In this document: positions 15,725 to 23,018 of the stretch, piece after piece
How positions within the stretch are numbered: the first letter of the stretch is position 1
Layout: each line of letters begins with the position of its first letter
IMG/VR virus record: IMGVR_UViG_3300044293_000613
Coordinates: 1-64,000 of that record
Strand: one strand, 5' to 3'
Length of the DNA stretch: 64,000 bases
From: a virus
Made by a program: the position numbers and the translations under genes
The notes under the pieces: generated by a model
Told to the model about the DNA's origin: nothing
What the model saw: the letters and a program-made list of their open reading frames with translations, nothing else
Databases searched by the model: none

Positions 15725-15979
15725 ATGGCATCAATGGATTTTATATACGATATTCTCAATAAATTTGAGAAAGAAAATATTGATTATCTTTTAATAACAT
15801 TGCAACATGGAAAAACTAATAGTAAAGCAGATGTATTTTATTCATTGAACAATGAAGAAAAATCATTTATAGCTCTTAAACAAGGACTAACAGAGTTTCA
15901 ATCAAATTTAGATAGATCTATCAACAGACACAGTTCAAACAAAAAACGTAAAAGAAAAAAGGATGATGACGAATATTGA
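15725..15979 (+). CDS. small protein between exonuclease and polymerase
   Basis: Eighty-four residues. The N-terminal half looks like a small alpha/beta domain (FIYDILNKFEKENIDYLLIT, then FYSLNNEEKSFIALKQGLTEF), and the C-terminus is strongly basic, then acidic (KKRKRKKDDDEY). It overlaps the polymerase start by 17 bases, so translation is coupled. Its place inside the split polymerase III locus suggests a polymerase accessory factor, but no family is recognised. Confidence 0.6.
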   Translation: MASMDFIYDILNKFEKENIDYLLITLQHGKTNSKADVFYSLNNEEKSFIALKQGLTEFQSNLDRSINRHSSNKKRKRKKDDDEY

Positions 15980-18500
15980 TTTTATAAATTCATTTAAAAA
16001 GATTGAATTGCCTCTCTATGGGGTAAGACTTCCGGAATTTAAAGTTAAATCAGAGTACAAAAGGAATCTAGGTTTATCTGAAGATGCCTCTAATACCAAC
16101 TTTTTAAAGAAATTGGCATATTCAAAATTGCCTATAGGTAAAGAATATAAAAAGCGTCTTGATTATGAGTTCGAGATTATCGAAGACTTAGGATTTATTG
16201 ATTATATTATTTTGGTTTGGCTGGTCATCAATTACTGCAAAGAAAATAAAATTCCTACAGGTCTAGGAAGAGGAAGCGCAGCTGGAAGTCTTATTTTATT
16301 TTTAATAGGAGTAACTAAAATTGATCCTATTAAACATGATCTTTACTTCGAAAGGTTTATATCTAAAATTAGAGCGAAAAAGCAAACTGTAGATGGAATA
16401 ACATATTTGGACGGAAGTTTGATGTGTGATGTTGATTTGGATATCTGTTATTATAATCGTCATAAAGTAATTGATTTCTTGAACGAAATATTTCCAAATA
16501 GAATTAGTAAAATACTGACATTTAACACGCTTAGTGGAAAATTATTAATCAAAGAGTGTGGAAAAATAGTAGAAGAAAAAAGTGAAACAGAGATGACTAG
16601 TGTTAGCTCCTTGATTCCAAAGATATTCGGGCAGGTAAAAGACATTTCTGAAGCTTATCAAGATGTTGGAAAATTTAAAGAGTGGTGTGATGAAAATCTT
16701 GAGATTTATAGTATAGCTCTGAAATTAAGAAACTTAATTAAGAATAAAGGCGTTCACCCTTCTGGAGTTCAGATTTCTCATAGTCCTTTGTCAGAAACTT
16801 GCCCATTAGAATTATCCTCAGACAAAGAACAAGTAAGTGCTTTTGATATGAATGATATCAGTCAGTTTAATGTTAAGCTAGACCTTTTAGGCTTAAGAAG
16901 TGTTTCTGTAGTTTATGATGTATGCAGTATGATAAATAAAAACATTGAAGATATAGATACAGAAGATAATTTTATATATCAACAATTACAATTTTTAAGA
17001 AATCCACATGGACTATTTCAAATTGAAGCAGACACAAATTTTAAAGTTTGCAAAAAAGTTAAGCCAAGAAATTCAGAAGAGTTAAGCGCGGTACTAGCTT
17101 TAGCAAGACCTGGAGCTTTGCAATTCGTAGATCAATATGCAAAATATGTAGAGACTGGAGAATTCCAATCTATCCATCCATTCTTTGATGATATTTTAAA
17201 ACGAACAGGTGGAGTAGCTTTGTATCAAGAGCAGCTAATGCAAATGGCGAGTAAGATAGGTTTTACTTTAGACGAAGCAGAAATATTGAGAAGAATTGTA
17301 GGAAAGAAAAAGACCGAAGAGATCAAAACCTGGAAAGAAAAAATCGAAAAGAAATGCGTTAAAAATAATTTACCAAAAGAAGTAGGTGAAGTTCTATGGA
17401 AAATTCTAGAAGACTCTGCAAACTATTCTTTTAATGCAAGTCATAGTCAAAGTTATGCAGCACTAGCTGCAATTACTATCTACTTAAAATTTAAGTATCC
17501 TAAAGAATTTTTCTTATCCCTACTTAAAATGACTAGATTTGAACCCGATCCAATAACTGAAATATCTAAGATCCATAAAGAGATGGATTTGTTTGATATT
17601 AAATTATTACCTCCACACATCATTAAATCTGAAATGGACTTTAGTGTTGAAGAAAATAATATAAGATTTGGACTTCTTTCAATAAAAGGTATTTCAGACA
17701 AATCAATTGAAAGACTAAATAATTTTAGAAATAAGTATGCTACAAAATTTGACGTATTTAAATCTGCGCAGCAAGCAAAATTATCTATTAGAGTTTTATC
17801 TCCTCTCATACAAGCTGGAGCGTTAGAAAACTTTAAACAATCAAGAAGCAAAGTTGTATTAGAAGCTCAATTATGGAATATACTGACTCAAAATGAGCAA
17901 AAATATGCTATGATGTATGGAGAAAAGTTTGATTACGATTTATTCAAAATTATTAAATTTCTTAGCGCCACAAAAGACGAAAAAGGTAAATTCATAATTA
18001 AAGAAACCAGACTTGAAACAATTAGAAAATCTTATGATCCATATAAAAAGATATATGAGCAGAATAGCAAGAATGAAAGATTCGCTAATTGGTATTATGA
18101 AAATAAATTATTAGGTTATACATATAACACCACACTAAAAGATATTTTTTCAGATCAAAAGCCAGATCTTCTTAATATAAGAGAGATCAATGAAGCTCCT
18201 CAAAATCTACCAGTATTATTTATAGGAGTTATTAAAGATCAATATTTAGGTACATCTAATAATAGTAAGAAAACAAGGTATTTAAGATTAAATGTTCAAG
18301 ATGAGACATCAACAATCAATACTCTTATATTTAATGATAAGATTGAGGAATGTAAAGAGATGAACAGTTTTCTACCTAAAGAAAATAATATTGTTATTGT
18401 AAAAGGCAAAAAGAAAAGTGAAGATGCTGTTTTTGCGGATCTTATAGCTGTTCAAGATCATAAAATATTTATGAAATTAGGCGAAATTAAAGAAAAATAA
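15963..18500 (+). CDS. DNA polymerase III alpha catalytic subunit lacking the PHP domain
   Basis: The 845 residues correspond to DnaE from just after the PHP domain to the OB fold. Key blocks are GLGRGSAAGSLILFLIGV, the palm aspartates in CDVDLDIC (Asp156, Asp158), VHPSGVQIS, the third palm aspartate in KLDLLGLRS (Asp307), GLFQIEAD, GGVALYQEQLMQMA, FNASHSQSYA and, near the end, an OB-fold segment PVLFIGVIKDQYLG...RYLRLNVQDET. It is the replicative polymerase. The frame begins in the linker after PHP, so the break is clean and not an internal mutation. There is no sign of the cyanobacterial DnaE split intein. Two ATGs (15963, 15966) follow AAAAAAGG. Confidence 0.92.
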   Translation: MMTNIDFINSFKKIELPLYGVRLPEFKVKSEYKRNLGLSEDASNTNFLKKLAYSKLPIGKEYKKRLDYEFEIIEDLGFIDYIILVWLVINYCKENKIPTGLGRGSAAGSLILFLIGVTKIDPIKHDLYFERFISKIRAKKQTVDGITYLDGSLMCDVDLDICYYNRHKVIDFLNEIFPNRISKILTFNTLSGKLLIKECGKIVEEKSETEMTSVSSLIPKIFGQVKDISEAYQDVGKFKEWCDENLEIYSIALKLRNLIKNKGVHPSGVQISHSPLSETCPLELSSDKEQVSAFDMNDISQFNVKLDLLGLRSVSVVYDVCSMINKNIEDIDTEDNFIYQQLQFLRNPHGLFQIEADTNFKVCKKVKPRNSEELSAVLALARPGALQFVDQYAKYVETGEFQSIHPFFDDILKRTGGVALYQEQLMQMASKIGFTLDEAEILRRIVGKKKTEEIKTWKEKIEKKCVKNNLPKEVGEVLWKILEDSANYSFNASHSQSYAALAAITIYLKFKYPKEFFLSLLKMTRFEPDPITEISKIHKEMDLFDIKLLPPHIIKSEMDFSVEENNIRFGLLSIKGISDKSIERLNNFRNKYATKFDVFKSAQQAKLSIRVLSPLIQAGALENFKQSRSKVVLEAQLWNILTQNEQKYAMMYGEKFDYDLFKIIKFLSATKDEKGKFIIKETRLETIRKSYDPYKKIYEQNSKNERFANWYYENKLLGYTYNTTLKDIFSDQKPDLLNIREINEAPQNLPVLFIGVIKDQYLGTSNNSKKTRYLRLNVQDETSTINTLIFNDKIEECKEMNSFLPKENNIVIVKGKKKSEDAVFADLIAVQDHKIFMKLGEIKEK

Positions 18501-18501
18501 C

Positions 18502-18530
18502 TTGATTTATAATTTAGTAATTGATATCAT
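18502..18530 (+). promoter_or_regulatory. sigma-70-like promoter, leaderless type, before 18538
   Basis: TTGATT (18502-18507), 17 bases, TATCAT (18525-18530), seven bases, ATG. The predicted transcript start coincides with the start codon and there is no Shine-Dalgarno. Confidence 0.6.
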
Positions 18531-18537
18531 ATAATAT

Positions 18538-19119
18538 ATGATACAAATTTATAAACCTACTCCTCGTAATACTGGCACTGCTTGTAGCTTTTCCTTTAAT
18601 AATTTAGATGGTAATTTTTATTTAAATTTAATTAAACAAGCTTCTTGGAATTACCAAAAAAAGATAGGTAGCTTTTCCGAGAACGCCCAAAATCCAGAAA
18701 AGAAGGTCGTTGTAAAACTGTCTAAGATCGAAGTATGTGGTATTCTAGATGCATTAGATAATAATAGAACTACAGATTTCTTTCACAATTCTGAAAACCA
18801 AAAATTAGGTATAAAATTTTCTCCATATATTCGCGATGATAAACAAGTGGGATATAGTTTAAACGTTATTAAAAATTCTAAAACACAGACTACTCAACCT
18901 GCGGTTAGCTTTCTCATTGGTTTTACATTTGCTGAAGCTAGAATGGTAACAGAATATATTAAGTTTGGGCTAAGTCATATATTTTCTACAGAACGCAGTG
19001 AAGAGATTAAAAAACTTAAAAATGCAAAATCAAAAGCTATTGAGAACAAAAAGCAAAAGGATCAAGTAGAAGATATTGCAGAAGACGGTGATCTTTCTGA
19101 AGAAGAAGATCTCTGGTAA
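18538..19119 (+). CDS. possible single-stranded DNA-binding protein
   Basis: The 193-residue protein has a beta-rich, aromatic body (YKPTPRNTGTACSFSFNN, NFYLNLIKQASWNY, AVSFLIGFTFAEAR), a basic helix (EEIKKLKNAKSKAIENKKQK) and an acidic C-terminus ending DGDLSEEEDLW. An acidic tail with a terminal aromatic residue is the shared feature of phage and bacterial SSBs (T7 gp2.5, T4 gp32, bacterial SSB), where it docks replication partners. The gene sits directly after the polymerase and has its own promoter. No SSB gene is otherwise visible. The assignment is an inference from these features and is not a recognised family match. Confidence 0.5.
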   Translation: MIQIYKPTPRNTGTACSFSFNNLDGNFYLNLIKQASWNYQKKIGSFSENAQNPEKKVVVKLSKIEVCGILDALDNNRTTDFFHNSENQKLGIKFSPYIRDDKQVGYSLNVIKNSKTQTTQPAVSFLIGFTFAEARMVTEYIKFGLSHIFSTERSEEIKKLKNAKSKAIENKKQKDQVEDIAEDGDLSEEEDLW

Positions 19120-19124
19120 GAATA

Positions 19125-21044
19125 ATGCGCAAAAAAGTAGTTTTTCAATCTGATTTTGCTTTGGCAAAAACAGGTTTTGGAAGAAACTCTAAAGCAATAT
19201 TAAAGTATTTATACAAAACTGGTAAATATGATCTTATTAATTATTGCTGCGGCATGCAAAAAGGTAATGATCAATTAGATAGAACTCCATGGAAAAGCTT
19301 AGGATCATTGCCTAATACTCAGCAAGAAATAGATAAATTAAACAAAGATCCGCACTTAGCTAGAATAGCAAGTTACGGAGCGTATCTTATTGATGAGATT
19401 ATTAAAGAAGAAAAACCAGATGTTTATATTGCTGTGCAGGATATATGGGGAGTAGATTTCGCAATAGATAAACCTTGGTTTAACAAAATCAATTCTGTCA
19501 TATGGACGACATTAGATTCTTTGCCCATCTTAGACTCAGCAGTAAAATATGCGCCAAAAATTAAAAATTATTGGATTTGGAGCGATTTTGCAACCCAAGC
19601 TTTACATAAGCTTGGACATAAACATGTAAAAACTGTGCATGGAGCATTAGATATAGAAAACTTTTACAGACTATCAAATGAAGATAGGTTAAAACTAAGA
19701 TCAAAATTTGGCATTGATAAAGATAAATTTATAGTAGGTTTTGTATTTAGAAATCAGTTAAGGAAAAGCGTTCCTAATTTATTAGAAGGATATGCTTTAT
19801 GGAAAAAGAATAACAACATTAAAAATTCTGGATTATTATTGCATACTCATTTTGGAGAAGGTTGGAACATTATCAAACTTGCAAAAGAGTATGGTATTGA
19901 TACTAAAGAGATATATACAACTTATATTTGTAAAAGTTGCGGCTCTTACGAAGTTAAAAGTTTTGAAGGACAAGATTTAAATTGCAAATTCTGCGACACA
20001 GAAAAATCGCAGGTAACTACAAATGTAGGTTTAGGTATATCAGAGAAAGAATTAAATGAAGTATACAATCTTATGGATGTATACTGTCATCCATTTACAA
20101 GTGGTGGTCAAGAAATACCAATTCAAGAAGCGAAATTGACAGAACTAATTACCCTTGTAACAAATTATTCCTGTGGCGAAGAGATGTGCAAAAATGAAGC
20201 AGCAAGCTTGTCTCTTAATTGGTTTAAATATAGAGAGCACGGGACAGAATTTATTAAAGCTTCAACTGATCCAAAATCAATAGCAGAAAATATACAGAAA
20301 GTATATTTCATGGATCTGGAAAGTAGATTAAAGCTTGGTAAACAAGCAAGACAATGGACAATAGAGAACTATTCTGTTGAAATTATAGGAAAAATTATTG
20401 AAGAATTTATCGACTCTTGTCCGTTTATTGATAAACAAATGTCTTTCAAGATAGAAGAAAAAAATCCTTATCACACCGTTCCCGAAATTAAAGATGATTC
20501 TGAATGGGTAAAATATCTTTATCACAATATCTTAAATACAAAAAATGTAGATGAAAAAGATGAAGGACATAAATACTGGATGCAAGAGATAAAGAAGGGA
20601 ATGAAACGAATAGATATTGAGAATTATTTTCGTCAAATAGCTCTTCAAGATAACAATAAAAATAAGACGGTATCTTTTGACGATGTCTTAGATAAAGATG
20701 ACGCTGGTAAAAGATTACTTTTTGTCATGCCAGAAAGCATTGGGGATGTATTCTTGTCAACAAGTTTATTCAAATCAATTAAAGAACAATATCCAGAATA
20801 TAATTTATATGTTGCTACAAAACCAGAATATTTTGAAGTATTAGAAGGAAACCCATATATACATAAAACCATACAATACATTTCTCAAATGGATAGTCTA
20901 GTTTGGTTAGAAGGAATTGGCTCACATAAAGGATATTTTGAAATTGCTCTTTTACCTTATTCTCAGACTCAAAGATTCTTGACATATCTTCATAATGGTA
21001 AAACAAATATAGCTTATAAGGATTATAAATATGCATCTAGTTGA
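19125..21044 (+). CDS. GT4-like glycosyltransferase with zinc ribbon and GT9 N-terminal half
   Basis: In this 639-residue protein, residues 1 to about 440 form a GT4-type GT-B glycosyltransferase (FALAKTGFGRNSKAIL at the start, IVGFVFRNQLRKSVPNLLEGY, then HPFTSGGQEIPIQEAKL in the donor site). A zinc ribbon is inserted in it: Cys269-x2-Cys272 and Cys287-x2-Cys290. After a linker, RLLFVMPESIGDVFLSTSLF (residue 530 on) starts a GT9 domain, which is cut off by the stop at 21044 and continues in the next gene in another frame. It probably acts with that gene product as a bifunctional sugar transferase. It follows the previous gene by five bases. Confidence 0.75.
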   Translation: MRKKVVFQSDFALAKTGFGRNSKAILKYLYKTGKYDLINYCCGMQKGNDQLDRTPWKSLGSLPNTQQEIDKLNKDPHLARIASYGAYLIDEIIKEEKPDVYIAVQDIWGVDFAIDKPWFNKINSVIWTTLDSLPILDSAVKYAPKIKNYWIWSDFATQALHKLGHKHVKTVHGALDIENFYRLSNEDRLKLRSKFGIDKDKFIVGFVFRNQLRKSVPNLLEGYALWKKNNNIKNSGLLLHTHFGEGWNIIKLAKEYGIDTKEIYTTYICKSCGSYEVKSFEGQDLNCKFCDTEKSQVTTNVGLGISEKELNEVYNLMDVYCHPFTSGGQEIPIQEAKLTELITLVTNYSCGEEMCKNEAASLSLNWFKYREHGTEFIKASTDPKSIAENIQKVYFMDLESRLKLGKQARQWTIENYSVEIIGKIIEEFIDSCPFIDKQMSFKIEEKNPYHTVPEIKDDSEWVKYLYHNILNTKNVDEKDEGHKYWMQEIKKGMKRIDIENYFRQIALQDNNKNKTVSFDDVLDKDDAGKRLLFVMPESIGDVFLSTSLFKSIKEQYPEYNLYVATKPEYFEVLEGNPYIHKTIQYISQMDSLVWLEGIGSHKGYFEIALLPYSQTQRFLTYLHNGKTNIAYKDYKYASS

Positions 21045-22203
21045 AACATACGCCTTAAATTGTGGATTAAAAATTGATAAGCCTTTTATATATGAAAAGT
21101 ATTGCCCAATACCATTCAATAAATATATATCTTTTCAACCGTGCAGTAAATATGATTCTAAAAGCTATGATCTTTGGCAAGAAGTAATTAATCAAATTCA
21201 TCCAAAATTAATAGAAAAAGATATTCATATCATTCAAATTGGCGGAAAAGATGAAAAGCCAGTAGATAATTGTTACCACTTGCAAGGGAAAACAACGATT
21301 AATCAAGCTGCTTACATTATTAAAAGGGCAATAATGCACTTTGGAGCAGATAGCTTCGGAGTACATATCGCTAGTAGTTATGATAAACCTATTGTGGCTC
21401 TTTATTCTAATGGTAGGCCAGAAAATGCAGGGCCTTATTTTGGTAATAAAAATAATGTAAAATTAATAGAAATTGACAAGAAAGACCGTAGACCTAGTTA
21501 TTCGGCCCAAGAAAGTCCCAAGACTATTAATGAAATTGATCCAATTGAAGTGGCTAATTCAATATTGAAATTTTTAGATCTAGAAGATGTTAAATTAAAA
21601 ACATTGTATATTGGGAATGAATATCATAGAAAATTAATTGAAGCTGTTCCAGACTCTGTTATATCTGATATCTCTAAACTAGGAGTAAATTCCTTGATTA
21701 TGAGATTAGATTACGAGTTTAATGAAAATGCGCTAGTAGAACAACTGAAAAGAAATAATTGTTCAATCTATACTAATAAGCCAATTAAATATAGTATATT
21801 AAATCAATATAAAAATAATATAGCGCAAATCATTTATAATTTAGATGAAAATCATGATATTAACTTTGTTAAAGATCTGAAAAAATTAGCAAAACCATTT
21901 GTGGTTTTGACTTATCTTTCTGATGATTTCGTTCAGTCTATTAAATATGATTATATGGAGTATAGTAAAATATTAAAATTAAATAAAACAATTAAAAATA
22001 ATATACCTCAGTTAAAGGATCGAGACCTAACAAATGTATATTATAAATCTAATAAAATTACTATAAGTAAAGGAAAAGTATATAATTCTAAAGCTACTTA
22101 TAAAACTGGTATAATATATGAGGGTAAACCTATAAAAGTAGTAGATAATCCGGACTTTTGGGAAGAAGCAAAATATTTTTACATATTTGAGTTGACAACT
22201 TAA
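21031..22203 (+). CDS. GT9 C-terminal half plus unknown domain
   Basis: The 390-residue protein starts in the middle of the GT9 fold: MHLVETYALNCGL, YISFQPCSKYDSK, IIQIGGKDEKPV, and the donor-site block FGADSFGVHIASSYDKPIVALYSN near residue 105. This completes the half-domain at the end of the previous gene. Residues after about 190 are of unknown fold. The ATG has its own AAGGA eight bases upstream and overlaps the previous frame by 14 bases, so the two halves appear to be translated separately and coupled. No slippery sequence is evident for programmed frameshifting. Base and codon use match the neighbours. Confidence 0.7.
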   Translation: MHLVETYALNCGLKIDKPFIYEKYCPIPFNKYISFQPCSKYDSKSYDLWQEVINQIHPKLIEKDIHIIQIGGKDEKPVDNCYHLQGKTTINQAAYIIKRAIMHFGADSFGVHIASSYDKPIVALYSNGRPENAGPYFGNKNNVKLIEIDKKDRRPSYSAQESPKTINEIDPIEVANSILKFLDLEDVKLKTLYIGNEYHRKLIEAVPDSVISDISKLGVNSLIMRLDYEFNENALVEQLKRNNCSIYTNKPIKYSILNQYKNNIAQIIYNLDENHDINFVKDLKKLAKPFVVLTYLSDDFVQSIKYDYMEYSKILKLNKTIKNNIPQLKDRDLTNVYYKSNKITISKGKVYNSKATYKTGIIYEGKPIKVVDNPDFWEEAKYFYIFELTT

Positions 22204-22220
22204 TAAAATAGTGGTACCAT
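22192..22220 (+). promoter_or_regulatory. sigma-70 promoter, leaderless type, before 22227
   Basis: A perfect TTGACA (22192-22197), 17 bases, TACCAT (22215-22220), then six bases to the ATG at 22227. Transcription should start on the ATG. The -35 lies inside the 3' end of the preceding gene. Confidence 0.6.
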
Positions 22221-22226
22221 TCTTAA

Positions 22227-23018
22227 ATGGAAGAATCAATATCTATTAATAGTACAGAGTTAGCTAAAGCGACAATCCAGAATGTTGATGATCTTACTGT
22301 TGTTCAACCTAGAGTTAGTCCACCAAAGTTCTTTGTAAGAAATTGTTATGGTCTTATTGAAAATGATAATATCAACTATGTATTCAATGATGATGGATCT
22401 ATCAATTGGAGAGGAATGGTTAAGCAGCAATATCTTGTACCAAATCGTCAAAGAACACAAGAAACAGATGTTTCAAAATTGGAGGATAAAGATCTTCTTA
22501 TCCTTTTGGGTGGGATTAAAGAGCTAGCTCAAATCAGAGGTTTTACAAGTGTTGAATATAAAGTCGTTACAGCAACAGACAATTATTTTGCAACATCTTG
22601 TAAGATTACATGGGCTCCTAACTATGAGACAGAGAATCGTCCAGTAGTGTTCGAAGCCCTTGCGGATGCTTCTCTTGTGAACACAAAAGACTTTGCTCGT
22701 TACTTCTTGGCGGCAATCGCAGAGAATAGGGCATTTGTTAGATGTGTCCGTAATTTTTTAAAGATTAATATTGTTTCCCAAGAAGAGCTTGGAGATGTAA
22801 AACTTGGGCTTGTAGCAAAAGAAAACTTTGAAAAAGAAAACCCAATGAATCCAACACTTCTTCTAGAGAAGATTATGCAGGATAAAGGGATCACTTTTGA
22901 TGTTCTAAAAAAGAGATTAGTAAAAGAAAAATTTGACAGTGCAGATAATTTTAATTCAATTAAAGATGTACCAAAAAGTAAAGTTTTTGAATTAATTGAA
23001 AGAATTAAAAAGGTTTAA
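22227..23018 (+). CDS. putative DNA repair/annealing protein of unknown family
   Basis: The 263-residue protein has a compact central domain (SKLEDKDLLILLGGIKELAQIRG, then EYKVVTATDNYFATSCKITW) with a conserved-looking helix AIAENRAFVRCVRNFLKI, and a separate C-terminal helical domain (TLLLEKIMQDKGITFDVLKKRL, then VPKSKVFELIERIKKV). The ENRAFVR helix after a small beta-sheet recalls Rad52-like annealing proteins, but I cannot assign it with confidence. The coding sequence is noticeably less AT-rich than its neighbours and it has its own strong promoter, so it is probably abundant early in infection. Its stop overlaps the stop of the convergent tail gene. Confidence 0.5.
   Translation: MEESISINSTELAKATIQNVDDLTVVQPRVSPPKFFVRNCYGLIENDNINYVFNDDGSINWRGMVKQQYLVPNRQRTQETDVSKLEDKDLLILLGGIKELAQIRGFTSVEYKVVTATDNYFATSCKITWAPNYETENRPVVFEALADASLVNTKDFARYFLAAIAENRAFVRCVRNFLKINIVSQEELGDVKLGLVAKENFEKENPMNPTLLLEKIMQDKGITFDVLKKRLVKEKFDSADNFNSIKDVPKSKVFELIERIKKV

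Noticed and set aside
15963-18500. Split or cis intein in the polymerase, as in cyanobacterial DnaE
   Set aside because: No Hint motifs at either gene end. The break lies at the PHP boundary and not at the known intein site.
21017-21044. Programmed frameshift between the two glycosyltransferase halves
   Set aside because: No slippery heptamer is visible and the second frame has its own AAGGA eight bases before its ATG, so separate translation is more likely.
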